From NCBI RefSeq assembly GCF_011927955.1, contig NZ_JAATJN010000001.1, forward strand, positions 1,302,001 to 1,366,000: DNA of 64,000 nucleotides, in the 5' to 3' direction. The position numbers and the translations under genes are program-made. The DNA is from Brevibacterium marinum. GTDB taxonomy: Bacteria; Actinomycetota; Actinomycetes; Actinomycetales; Brevibacteriaceae. The notes below the pieces were generated by a model. The model did not search any database. It was not told where the DNA came from and saw only the letters and a program-made list of their open reading frames with translations. This document shows positions 15,905 through 23,277 of the stretch, piece by piece. Numbering within the stretch: position 1 is the first letter of the stretch; every line of letters starts with the position of its first letter.

Positions 15905-17257
15905 ATGACGGACGCCGCGCACGACCGAGCAGTCACCGAGCATGACCGACCAGTCACGGAGCACGACCGGTCAGTCACCGAGTCCGACTGCATCATCGCA
16001 GGAGGTGGGCCCGCAGGAGTCGTCGCCGGGTTGCTCCTGGCCCGCGGGGGAGTCAGGGTGACGGTGCTGGAGAAGCACAATGACTTCTTCCGCGACTTCC
16101 GCGGCGACACCATCCACCCGTCGACGCTGCGTCTGCTCGACGAATTGGGTCTCTACAACCGATTCGCCAGGATCACACACCGGAGGGTGACCAACATCAG
16201 CCTCACCGCCGACGACGGCAGTGATTACATCCTCGGCGATCTGTCCAAACTGAATGTCGCCCACCCCTTCATGACGATCGCGCCCCAGTGGGACTTCCTC
16301 AATCTGCTCGCCGAGGCGGGGGAGGACGAGCCGGGATTCGATCTGCGCATGGGGGTCGAGATGACCTCGTTGATCTGGGACGACGACCGGGTCATCGGTG
16401 TCCGTGCGCAGACGCCCGAGGGCGAGACGGAGTTGCGCGCACCGCTCGTCGTGGCCGCCGACGGCCGCTGGTCGAAGGCCCGGGACGAGGCAAGGCTGAC
16501 GATGCGGGAACTGCGGTCGACGATCGACGTGTGGTGGTTCCGGATCGATACCGAGGCGGAGCTCCCCGACTCCATCGCTCCGCGCACCAGCGGCGGCAAC
16601 GTGTTCGTCGCAATCCCGCGAGACGGTCACGTCCAGATGGCCCGCCTCATCCCGAAGGGTGAGGACTCGAGGTTCCGAGCTCAGGGAATCGAGTCTCTGC
16701 GGAAGGCGGTCGCCGAGACTTTTCCCGCGCTGGCGGACGACCTCGGCGCGCTCGAGTTCGGGGATGTGAAGCTCCTCGACGTCCGTCGCAATCAGGCCAA
16801 ACGCTGGTTCGTCGACGGGCTGCTGTGCATCGGGGACTCCGTGCACGCCATGAGCCCGCTCGGCGGGGTCGGAGTCAACCTCGCAGTCCAAGACGGTGTT
16901 GCTACGGCACGTCTCCTCGCCGACGCTCTGCGGTCGGGCCGGGTGAGCGCCCATGACCTCAGGCGTGTTCAGCGCAGACGGATGCTGACGACGAAGGCGG
17001 TCGAACTGCTGCAGGGCGGCATCCACCGGATGATCGAACCCGTCGTCCACGGGGGCGGCGTCATCCGTCCGCCGAGACCGGTCCTATGGCTGGTGACGAC
17101 GTTCCCGGCGCTCAATGTCATCCCGGCGAGGATCCTCGGGCTGGGCATCACGCCGGAGCATGCCCCGGGCTTCGCGCGCCGGGCGGAGTGGGAGGCAAGT
17201 GAAGAGGACGACGCAAGTGAAGGAGTAGGGCGAGCCCAGGCCCGGTCACGGACCTGA
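15905..17257 (+). CDS. FAD-dependent monooxygenase, PHBH fold
   Basis: A 450-residue flavoprotein. IIAGGGPAGVVAGLLLARGG (about residues 31-50) is the GxGxxG FAD motif, followed by VTVLEKH. APLVVAADGRWSKAR corresponds to the second FAD/NADPH DG motif, and LLCIGDSVHAMSPLGGVGVN is the GD ribose-binding motif. Group A aromatic hydroxylases share this layout; the substrate is unknown. The start is fixed by AAGGAGG 5 bases ahead of ATG. The N-terminus before the FAD motif contains three 7-residue repeats (HDRAVTE, HDRPVTE, HDRSVTE) encoded by 21-bp units at 15920-15982, an extension the fold does not need. It is convergent with the PH-MarR gene. Confidence 0.88.
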   Translation: MTDAAHDRAVTEHDRPVTEHDRSVTESDCIIAGGGPAGVVAGLLLARGGVRVTVLEKHNDFFRDFRGDTIHPSTLRLLDELGLYNRFARITHRRVTNISLTADDGSDYILGDLSKLNVAHPFMTIAPQWDFLNLLAEAGEDEPGFDLRMGVEMTSLIWDDDRVIGVRAQTPEGETELRAPLVVAADGRWSKARDEARLTMRELRSTIDVWWFRIDTEAELPDSIAPRTSGGNVFVAIPRDGHVQMARLIPKGEDSRFRAQGIESLRKAVAETFPALADDLGALEFGDVKLLDVRRNQAKRWFVDGLLCIGDSVHAMSPLGGVGVNLAVQDGVATARLLADALRSGRVSAHDLRRVQRRRMLTTKAVELLQGGIHRMIEPVVHGGGVIRPPRPVLWLVTTFPALNVIPARILGLGITPEHAPGFARRAEWEASEEDDASEGVGRAQARSRT

Positions 17258-17290
17258 TCTCGGCCCGAATCGCAGTCGTCGCGAGGGTAT

Positions 17291-18595
17291 TCACTCCCGG
17301 ATGCGACGTTGTCGCGCCAGCAGACTGGTCAGCTGGTGACATTCCGCTTCGGTCATCGTGTCCATGCCGAACCCGGCATCGGCGACGATCTGACTGGCTC
17401 GATCGGTCAGCACCCGGCCGTTCTGTGTGATCTCGGCGTAGACCTCACCGTCTTCACCGGACTCCAGGACTCTTTCGAGCAGCCCATTGTCCTCGAGCCA
17501 TCTCACCGTGGAGAACGACGAACTGGCTTCGACCTGCAGCTGGTCTGTGAGTTCGACCAGAGGGAGCGCACCTCGGTGGTCGAAGAACAGAAGGAGAAGC
17601 ACTTCATAACGGGCATAGGTCAGTCCCAACGGGCGCAGCTTCTCGTCAAGGTCTGAGATGAGACGGCGATGGGCACGCATCAGCTCCGTCGCCGTCTGCA
17701 TGCGGTCGCGTTCGGGCCACCGCAGCTCCCAGGAACTTGCCGCCATGGCAACCGGGTCGTTCAATGCGGGCGAGGCACTGCCGATTCTGAACTCCTCAGA
17801 AGCGGTGGAGCCGTGGTCCGTGTGGAGTTCCATCGTGTTCCACTCTTCGGTGTCGACGTCCGGGCCGACACCTGTGCGCACAGCGGGGTGCCCACCGGCT
17901 GCCACTCCTGCGCTGAAGCGGCGGCCGTTGTCGACCGGGGGCGGATCCAAGTCGGGATCGAAGTCGTCTTCGCGATCGTAGTCTTCGTAGTCGTCTTCTC
18001 CACCGGCTGGGAGGTCCGCGTCTGTCTCCGGATTCGTATCCGCTTGCGTGGCGTCATCATCATCTTCTTCGTTGTTGTCAGCGAACGATTTGATGGCTGA
18101 GCGCAGACCGGAACGCTGAATCACCGTCTGAATGGTGAGGTCGCGATCATCCGGCCGCCCGACATAGCGGATATCGCGCAGGCCCTGGTCTTGAGCGGCG
18201 GACTCGAAGACGAAATGCCCGTAGCGGAAGATCCGACCCATCAGCGGTTTGTGCACCGAGATGTCGAGGATGCGCGACATCGGCATCGTCGCTTTGTGCT
18301 GAGTGAAGATTCCATGGATTCTGAACACGCGCATATTCGTGATGACGAAGCGGTCCATGTGGACCAACAGGGCTCGATAGACACCGAACAGGGTGACGAG
18401 GGTGCCGATGCCCAGTGGAATCGTGGCGAAGTCGAAGGGCACCACGAAGCTGAGAGCCGCAATGGCCACGCCGAGCAGAATGATGAGTGACGGTGTGACA
18501 AAGGCAAGGAAATGGCGACGCACCTCGTCGACAACGATCTCACCCTCTTCAACGATGAGATGGTTTTCGACTTTCGGGTCGGTCAGCGAACTCAC
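17291..18595 (-). CDS. Membrane PH-domain protein fused to MarR-type domain
   Basis: A continuous 434-codon frame joins two unrelated modules. Residues 1 to about 172 look like a bacterial PH (bPH2/YdbS-like) membrane protein: two membrane segments (about 29-52 and 56-79), then MDRFVITNMRVFRIHGIF and MPMSRILDISVHKPLMGRIF. Residues 174-221 are a very acidic linker, followed by a flexible stretch to about 285. Residues 296-434 form a MarR-like winged helix: LGLTYARYEVLLLLFFDHRG, LVELTDQLQVEASSSFSTVR, then the wing VYAEITQNGRVLTDRASQIV. A tethered or proteolytically released regulator is conceivable. An internal ATG at codon 255 could yield a soluble MarR part. The GTG start lies 24 bp after a small membrane protein gene, apparently one operon. 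Confidence 0.85.
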   Translation of the reverse strand: MSSLTDPKVENHLIVEEGEIVVDEVRRHFLAFVTPSLIILLGVAIAALSFVVPFDFATIPLGIGTLVTLFGVYRALLVHMDRFVITNMRVFRIHGIFTQHKATMPMSRILDISVHKPLMGRIFRYGHFVFESAAQDQGLRDIRYVGRPDDRDLTIQTVIQRSGLRSAIKSFADNNEEDDDDATQADTNPETDADLPAGGEDDYEDYDREDDFDPDLDPPPVDNGRRFSAGVAAGGHPAVRTGVGPDVDTEEWNTMELHTDHGSTASEEFRIGSASPALNDPVAMAASSWELRWPERDRMQTATELMRAHRRLISDLDEKLRPLGLTYARYEVLLLLFFDHRGALPLVELTDQLQVEASSSFSTVRWLEDNGLLERVLESGEDGEVYAEITQNGRVLTDRASQIVADAGFGMDTMTEAECHQLTSLLARQRRIRE

Positions 18596-18619
18596 AATGC
18601 CCCGCTGCTTACTGTGCGG

Positions 18620-18784
18620 CTACGCGGACAGGGAAGAGAAGAACGTGACCAGCGAATTGACGCCACTGCCCACTGCCGCGAAAGCGTTTCTGACTGCATC
18701 GGCCGAATCTTCCGGCCGAGTGAACAGGTAGAACGCCACGAATATGACGACGAGCGTGAGGACGGTCTTCTTCAACCACTTCAC
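18620..18784 (-). CDS. Small single-pass membrane protein
   Basis: A 54-residue protein starting at GTG 18784 with AGAGGAG 6 bases upstream. It reads VKWLKKTVLTLVVIFVAFYL, then FTRPEDSADAVRNAFAAVGS and GVNSLVTFFSSLSA. A positively charged N-terminus, one hydrophobic segment (about 7-22) and an amphipathic tail are seen. Small proteins of this type accompany bacterial PH-domain genes in actinobacteria in my recollection. It sits 24 bp upstream of the PH-MarR gene and is probably co-transcribed. Its function is unknown; a partner or chaperone for the PH protein is a reasonable guess. Confidence 0.75.
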   Translation of the reverse strand: MKWLKKTVLTLVVIFVAFYLFTRPEDSADAVRNAFAAVGSGVNSLVTFFSSLSA

Positions 18785-19055
18785 AACGGACTCCTCTTTG
18801 CCGCGTCGCTGAGATTGCGGAAGCGGACAATAGGTTGCACAACTCCATAAGCGTAACTGCCCTTGCCTCCTGTCTTCGAATGGACGCGCCCAAATTCCGT
18901 GATTGCTGTCTCATATGGTGAGAATGAGTCTCATGAAGCCGCCGAGGTGGCCCATGTCCTGTTCCCTTCGGGTGTGCCGGTTCCGGTTTCCCTCAGCCGG
19001 GTTCGACGGTCAGCACCCCTGTGCAGGACGACACAGCCTGCGTACTGTTGACGGT

Positions 19056-19307
19056 ATGAGAAAACTATTTGATGCTATTCGCAATATCGGCTTCCGTCGT
19101 GGACCCGACCGGGTCTTGGGCGGCATCTCCGGAGGTCTTGCCGAGTTGACGGGGCTGAACGTGTGGCTGGTCCGCCTGCTGGTCCTGGCTTCGTTCCTGC
19201 TTCCGGTTCTGGGGATCGGAGCCTACCTCGTCGCCTGGGTGCTCACCCCTTGGCAGGACGGAAGCATTCCACTCGAGCAGGTATTCGGCGGCCGCCTCGA
19301 GCAGTGA
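19056..19307 (+). CDS. PspC domain protein
   Basis: An 83-residue membrane protein of the phage-shock C family. RGPDRVLGGISGGLAELTGL is the PspC signature, followed by the hydrophobic segment NVWLVRLLVLASFLLPVLGI and the conserved YLVAWVLTP. PspC-domain proteins act in envelope-stress sensing. The ATG at 19056 has no clear ribosome-binding site, but TACTGT at 19043-19048 is a plausible -10 element that would put the transcript start at or next to the ATG, so translation may be leaderless. A decayed duplicate follows directly. Confidence 0.87.
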   Translation: MRKLFDAIRNIGFRRGPDRVLGGISGGLAELTGLNVWLVRLLVLASFLLPVLGIGAYLVAWVLTPWQDGSIPLEQVFGGRLEQ

Positions 19308-19314
19308 AACCGAC

Positions 19315-19565
19315 ATGAACTCATTATTCGATTCCATTGGCGAGACCGGCTTCCATCGCGGATTTGACCGTATCCATGGTGGCATCGCCGGTCGCTTCGC
19401 CGAGGCGGCCGGCATCAGCGTGTGATTGATGCGCGTTCTTGTCCGCATCTCGTTCGTACTGTCTGTCGTCGGTGTCGTCACCTACGCGGTCGCCTGGCAC
19501 TGAACGCCTGGCAGGACGGATTGATTCCGTTTCAAAGACTCTGCGGCGGTCAGACCGCACGTTGA
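19315..19565 (+). pseudogene. Decayed tandem copy of the PspC gene
   Basis: Starting 8 bp after the intact PspC stop, the frame reads MNSLFDSIGETGFHRGFDRI then HGGIAGRFAEAAGISV, aligning with the neighbour. At the codon matching its tryptophan (NVWLVR) there is TGA (19423-19425). Homology continues as LMRVLVRISFVLSVVGVV and TYAVAW. A second stop and a frameshift follow, after which WQDGLIPFQRLCGG matches WQDGSIPLEQVFGG of the intact gene, ending at TGA 19563-19565. This is a local duplication that has lost function; read-through cannot be excluded but needs two events. Confidence 0.88.
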
Positions 19566-19939
19566 GGGGCGTGTGTGAACTGGGTGAACAGACGTCTAAC
19601 AGCCGAATGCTCATTGGTAATCCTGTTGATATGTTGATCATGGTGGTCATCCATTCGCCCGGAGCGTTGCGCGACGAAGGCAGGGGCCATGACCGCCAGC
19701 GACTGCGAACTCAGCGTTGTCGGTGGCGTCGCTGCAGCTGAGCTGGCACACGCGCATGCGACCTCTGGCGCAGAGGCCACCCTACGCGCTCGTGTCGACA
19801 ATGGCATCGAACCCGACTCGAAGAGGCTCTCGTCTCCGTCGCGCCCACCTACCACACCTTCGGTGAGGTCTGGTGGTGTCGTCTCCTCGGATAGCACAGG
19901 CGGGTGTGAGATGCAGAGCGAACTCGTTCCGATGCCTAA
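19566..19939. other. Unassigned 374-bp stretch
   Basis: No convincing gene. A plus-strand frame from 19689 starts MTASDCELSVVGGVAAAELA but turns into a Ser/Pro/Arg-rich sequence and runs antisense over the 3' end of the next gene. Base composition is less GC-rich than the surrounding chromosome. It may be residual DNA from past rearrangement, as its neighbour is a pseudogene. Confidence 0.4.
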
Positions 19940-20767
19940 TCAGGCCGGGCAGGCGGTCGAAGTGAGAACTTGGAGTTTCTCCGCGTCTGTGGAACCCGGT
20001 TCGGAGTGGTAGATCGCGAGCATAAGTCCGCGGTCGGTGTCGCCGACGACGAGTTTCTCGCGAAGCAGCGTCATTTCGCCCACCAACGGGTGCTCGATGG
20101 TGAATCGCCAGTTCTGTCGTGGCTGGACGTCTTGTCGTGCCCATAGTGTGCGGAATCGTTCGCTGGCGAGAGAGAGCTCCCCGACGAGGTCGATGAAGCG
20201 ATTGTTCAGCGTGTCGGTTCCGACTGAACGGCGGAATCCTGCGACGAGTCTGGCTGTGGTGTCCTCCCAGTCGGTATACAGTTGTTGCTCTCCGGGATCG
20301 AGGAAGACCGAGAGCAGTCGATTCTTCCCAACGGTCAATTCTGGTGAGATGGCGGTCGCAAGTGGATTGGCGGCGAGTACGTCGAGGTAGCGGCCCTCGA
20401 CGAATGCCGGCAGGTTGATCGTGCTGAGCATCGTCGCGATACTTTCCGGTACGACTTCTCTCTTGGGGTGGCGTCTTAGTCTGTCGTCTTTCTGTTCGGC
20501 GAGGGAAAGTAGATAGGTGGTGCCTATTGCGTCGAGCTTGAAAACATCTGAGAGTGCGTGCAGGACTTGGGCTGATGGGCGCCGGTCACGGCCCTGCTCC
20601 AAACGAAGGTAGTAGTCGGCGCTGATGTCTGCCAGCAGCGCGACTTCTGCGCGGCGCAGACCGGGCACTCGGCGATTGCGCTGAGTGGGCAGACCGACGT
20701 GCTCCGGTTTCGTTCTTTCTCGCTGAGCACGCAGATAGTCACCCAGCATGTTCTCGCGATTGACCAT
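19940..20767 (-). CDS. Helix-turn-helix regulator, MmyB-like
   Basis: A 275-residue regulator. The N-terminal XRE helix-turn-helix is of the actinobacterial type LGDYLRAQRERTKPEHVGLP, with VPGLRRAEVALLADISADYY and LRLEQGRDRRPSAQVLHAL. Residues about 105-270 match the MmyB-like ligand domain (FVEGRYLDVLAANPLATAIS; the typical W....A is replaced by R..DVLAAN). Such proteins usually repress a divergent oxidoreductase gene. The SDR at 20955 is divergent, and a 20-bp perfect palindrome lies between them. The ATG at 20767 lacks a strong ribosome-binding site; an internal ATG six codons later is an alternative. Codon usage looks less GC-biased than in the core genes nearby. Confidence 0.85.
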   Translation of the reverse strand: MVNRENMLGDYLRAQRERTKPEHVGLPTQRNRRVPGLRRAEVALLADISADYYLRLEQGRDRRPSAQVLHALSDVFKLDAIGTTYLLSLAEQKDDRLRRHPKREVVPESIATMLSTINLPAFVEGRYLDVLAANPLATAISPELTVGKNRLLSVFLDPGEQQLYTDWEDTTARLVAGFRRSVGTDTLNNRFIDLVGELSLASERFRTLWARQDVQPRQNWRFTIEHPLVGEMTLLREKLVVGDTDRGLMLAIYHSEPGSTDAEKLQVLTSTACPA

Positions 20768-20823
20768 GAGTACAGCGTAATGGCAGCACCATCGTCTGAC
20801 ACTGGTTCTGCTGGGACCACTGA

Positions 20824-20843
20824 CACTGGGGTATACCCCAGTG
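20824..20843. promoter_or_regulatory. Perfect 20-bp palindrome operator
   Basis: CACTGGGGTATACCCCAGTG is fully symmetric and sits between the divergent MmyB-like regulator and the SDR gene. A related half-site TGACACTGG also occurs at about 20800. The central GTATAC could overlap a -10 element. The divergent regulator is the likely binder. Confidence 0.7.
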
Positions 20844-20954
20844 GGCTCTGCAAAGGCCACGGTGGGACGAGCGATACGAACTGTCGCTGTTGGATCGGTC
20901 CCATTCGGGGCCGACGTCATTCGCGCCGATCGGCGCATACGAGGGAGCTGAATT

Positions 20955-21734
20955 ATGAGTGGATTGGCCGTTGTCACCGGAGCATCGTCAGGCATCGGAA
21001 GAGAGTATGCCCGACGTCTCGCGCGGCGAGGAACATCGCTGATCGTCGTGGGGCGCAGAGAGGAACGACTCACCGAGCTTGCCGGTGACTTTCCCGACGT
21101 CCAAGTCGAGACGGTCGTCGCTGACCTCGCGGAGAGCGCCGGCATCCAGACCGTCATCGATGCGATCGGAGACCAAGCGGTAACGATGCTTGTCAATAAT
21201 GCCGGGGTCGCGCATTACAGTCCTTTCGCCGATCTGTCGCCGGCACACGCGACCGAGTTGATCGGGGTGAAGGTACACGCGCCGACTATGCTGACGCACG
21301 CAGTGGTCTCGGGCATGATCTCCCGTGGACAGGGGCAGATTGTCAATGTTGCCGGGATGCTTGCTTTCAGCGGGCCCGCGTCGCTCGAGCAGGTCGGACT
21401 CCACCGGTCCGTCTATGCATCGTCCTTGGCTTATGCGCTTGCGTTCTCGCAGACGCTCCAAACCGAGATCGCTGTGCACGGTATCGGCGTCCAGGCTCTG
21501 CTCCCGGGCGTAGTTGCGACCGAATTCCACGAACGGCAGGGTATGGACCTTTCCGCTGTTCCGCGGATGACGGCTGCCGACGTTGTCACCGCCAGCCTGC
21601 GTGGCATCGAACTCGGTGAAGGTGTCACCGCTCCTGGGGTCGAGCAGGTACACCTGCTGGAGGAAATCTTCAGCGCTGACCTCAATGCATTCGGAGCCCA
21701 ATCCGCGGAGCTGGCAGCCCGCTATCGCGACTGA
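20955..21734 (+). CDS. SDR-family protein with altered active site
   Basis: A 259-residue Rossmann protein. The cofactor motif TGASSGIG (8-15) and the structural NNAG (81-84) are intact, followed by IVNVAGMLAFSG (129-140) and the active-site region HRSVYASSLAYALAFSQTL. The YxxxK pair is broken: Tyr154 is present but position 158 is Leu (codon TTG) instead of Lys. The usual Ser of the NVAS/NVSS strand is Gly134. It may bind NAD(P)H without normal SDR catalysis, or use other residues. GGAG precedes ATG. The gene is followed by a beta-hydroxyacid dehydrogenase, probably in one operon under the divergent regulator. Confidence 0.85.
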   Translation: MSGLAVVTGASSGIGREYARRLARRGTSLIVVGRREERLTELAGDFPDVQVETVVADLAESAGIQTVIDAIGDQAVTMLVNNAGVAHYSPFADLSPAHATELIGVKVHAPTMLTHAVVSGMISRGQGQIVNVAGMLAFSGPASLEQVGLHRSVYASSLAYALAFSQTLQTEIAVHGIGVQALLPGVVATEFHERQGMDLSAVPRMTAADVVTASLRGIELGEGVTAPGVEQVHLLEEIFSADLNAFGAQSAELAARYRD

Positions 21735-21774
21735 CCGTCGCTGTCCATTTCTGTTGAAAACGAAGGAAGTTCTG

Positions 21775-22614
21775 TTGACTACTCCCACAAACATCACATC
21801 TGTCGGCTTCATCGGCTTGGGTGACCAAGGTCTTCCCATGGCGACAGCAATCGCCGAGTCCGGGTTCGACTTACACGTCTGGGTGCGACGGTCTGCCTCC
21901 CTGGTGCCCCTCACCTATACGGCTCACGTCGCACACGACTCGATCGCTTCGCTCGCTTCTTCCGTTGACGTCATCGCTCTGTGCGTGAGCACCGACGACA
22001 GTGTCTTGCAGCTCGTTGAGGAAGAGATTCTGCCTCATTTAGGGGCTGGAAAGACGGTGATCAATCACGGTACGGGATCCCCTGGCAATGCGCGACGATT
22101 GCGCGAACTCGCCGAGACAGCAGGCATCTTCGTGCTCGATGCGCCCGTCAGCGGCGGCCGTCTCGGAGCCGAAGCACGTGCACTTACCGTTTACGTCGGC
22201 GGCCCCGCCGACGCTGTCGACTCAGCGACACCAGTCATGCAGTCCTACGCGACGAACATTGCGCACACAGGGGACTCCGGTTCCGGCCAGATGACTAAGC
22301 TGCTGAATAACGCGCTGCTCATTCTCAACCAGGCTGCGATCGCTGATGTGCTCGAGCTCGGGGTGCAGACCGGTCTGTCCACCACCGCGCTCGTTTCCTC
22401 GCTGCGACTTGGATCGGCCGACAGCCGCGCCCTGCGTCTGATGAACACGATGGTCACACCGGACTCCGTCGATCATCTCGCCGCGGTAGAAGCGCTCGAC
22501 ATGAACATTTTCGACGATGCCATGTGGGAGGAAGGGATCGATGCATCAGCGACCGTTGCGCGAGGTCTTTCGGGCGCTGATCGCCTACCGGCCGTGATCG
22601 AGCAGCTCAACTGA
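21775..22614 (+). CDS. NAD(P)-dependent beta-hydroxyacid dehydrogenase
   Basis: A 279-residue protein of the 3-hydroxyisobutyrate/6-phosphogluconate dehydrogenase superfamily. GFIGLGDQGLPMATAI is the dinucleotide-binding motif with its family-typical LG.MG shape (here LGDQG). DAPVSGGRLGAEARALTVYV is the substrate-binding signature, and Lys in GQMTKLLNNALL is the catalytic base. TTG at 21775 is chosen because AAGGAAG lies 6 bases ahead and the homology begins right after it. The substrate is unknown; the pairing with an SDR and an MmyB-like regulator suggests a small accessory redox operon. Confidence 0.86.
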   Translation: MTTPTNITSVGFIGLGDQGLPMATAIAESGFDLHVWVRRSASLVPLTYTAHVAHDSIASLASSVDVIALCVSTDDSVLQLVEEEILPHLGAGKTVINHGTGSPGNARRLRELAETAGIFVLDAPVSGGRLGAEARALTVYVGGPADAVDSATPVMQSYATNIAHTGDSGSGQMTKLLNNALLILNQAAIADVLELGVQTGLSTTALVSSLRLGSADSRALRLMNTMVTPDSVDHLAAVEALDMNIFDDAMWEEGIDASATVARGLSGADRLPAVIEQLN

Positions 22615-22639
22615 AGCCCATTTTCGGTCCGGCCTCAGC

Positions 22640-22898
22640 GAGTTACGCCATGAGGGCCGAGGGATAGCGGTCTCCTCGAATCGCGGGAGCACCTCGGCGA
22701 TGGCGGTGCGATCGTCAGAGTTCAGCTCAACCTCGGTACTGGAAACGGCTCTGACTCGGTCTGACGTTCGGGACCCGACGGCTGGGACGATGTCCTCGCC
22801 CTGTGCCGCAAACCAGGCGGTCGCGAACTGAGGGCGGTCGCGAACTGAGGAAATGTGATCGCCTTCGCCGAGGTGACTTCATCCAATGCCGAGACGGC
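22640..22898 (-). pseudogene. Aldo/keto reductase C-terminal remnant
   Basis: Minus-strand translation gives AVSALDEVTSAKAITFPQFA, then after a frame break TAWFAAQGEDIVPAVGSRTS, ELNSDDRTAIAEVLPRFEET. This is the typical end of an aldo/keto reductase (LALAWL.AQG.DIVP..G.R). A 17-bp duplication (ggcggtcgcgaactgag at about 22817 and 22834) shifts the frame in the middle. No N-terminal part or start is present, and the 3' end runs into the neighbouring dehydrogenase gene. It is a decayed fragment. Confidence 0.75.
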
Positions 22899-23025
22899 TC
22901 ATTGAAGCACCAAAATCGGCGGCCACTGAGCGGATGATGTCACACCGATCGAGCCGACGAATTCCTAGCGTTCCTTCGCCTTATACTGAACGTTCTCGCT
23001 GTGGAGTTTCGAGAACTACCCAAGG

Positions 23026-23098
<73 letters not shown>

Positions 23099-23277
23099 CG
23101 CCCCAATACGACCGCGAGAACAAGCGTCACGCCGGTGTCGTTGGAGACTCAACAATATTAGAGGTAAGCCGACCGAATACTCAAGCCGGCCGGCGGCGGA
23201 TCAGTGCGAAGGTTCCTCCGCTGCGCTGTCGCTGTAACACTGCGCTGTCGCCGGAACCATCGAAGTCTGTGGTGTGG

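Noticed and set aside
17291..18595. PH-MarR fusion as a frameshift artefact joining two genes
   Set aside because: The frame is continuous through a composition-consistent acidic linker with no strong internal ribosome-binding site; but comparison with relatives is still the decisive check.
19689..20012. 107-codon plus-strand frame
   Set aside because: Runs antisense into the MmyB-like regulator, becomes low-complexity and matches no family I know.
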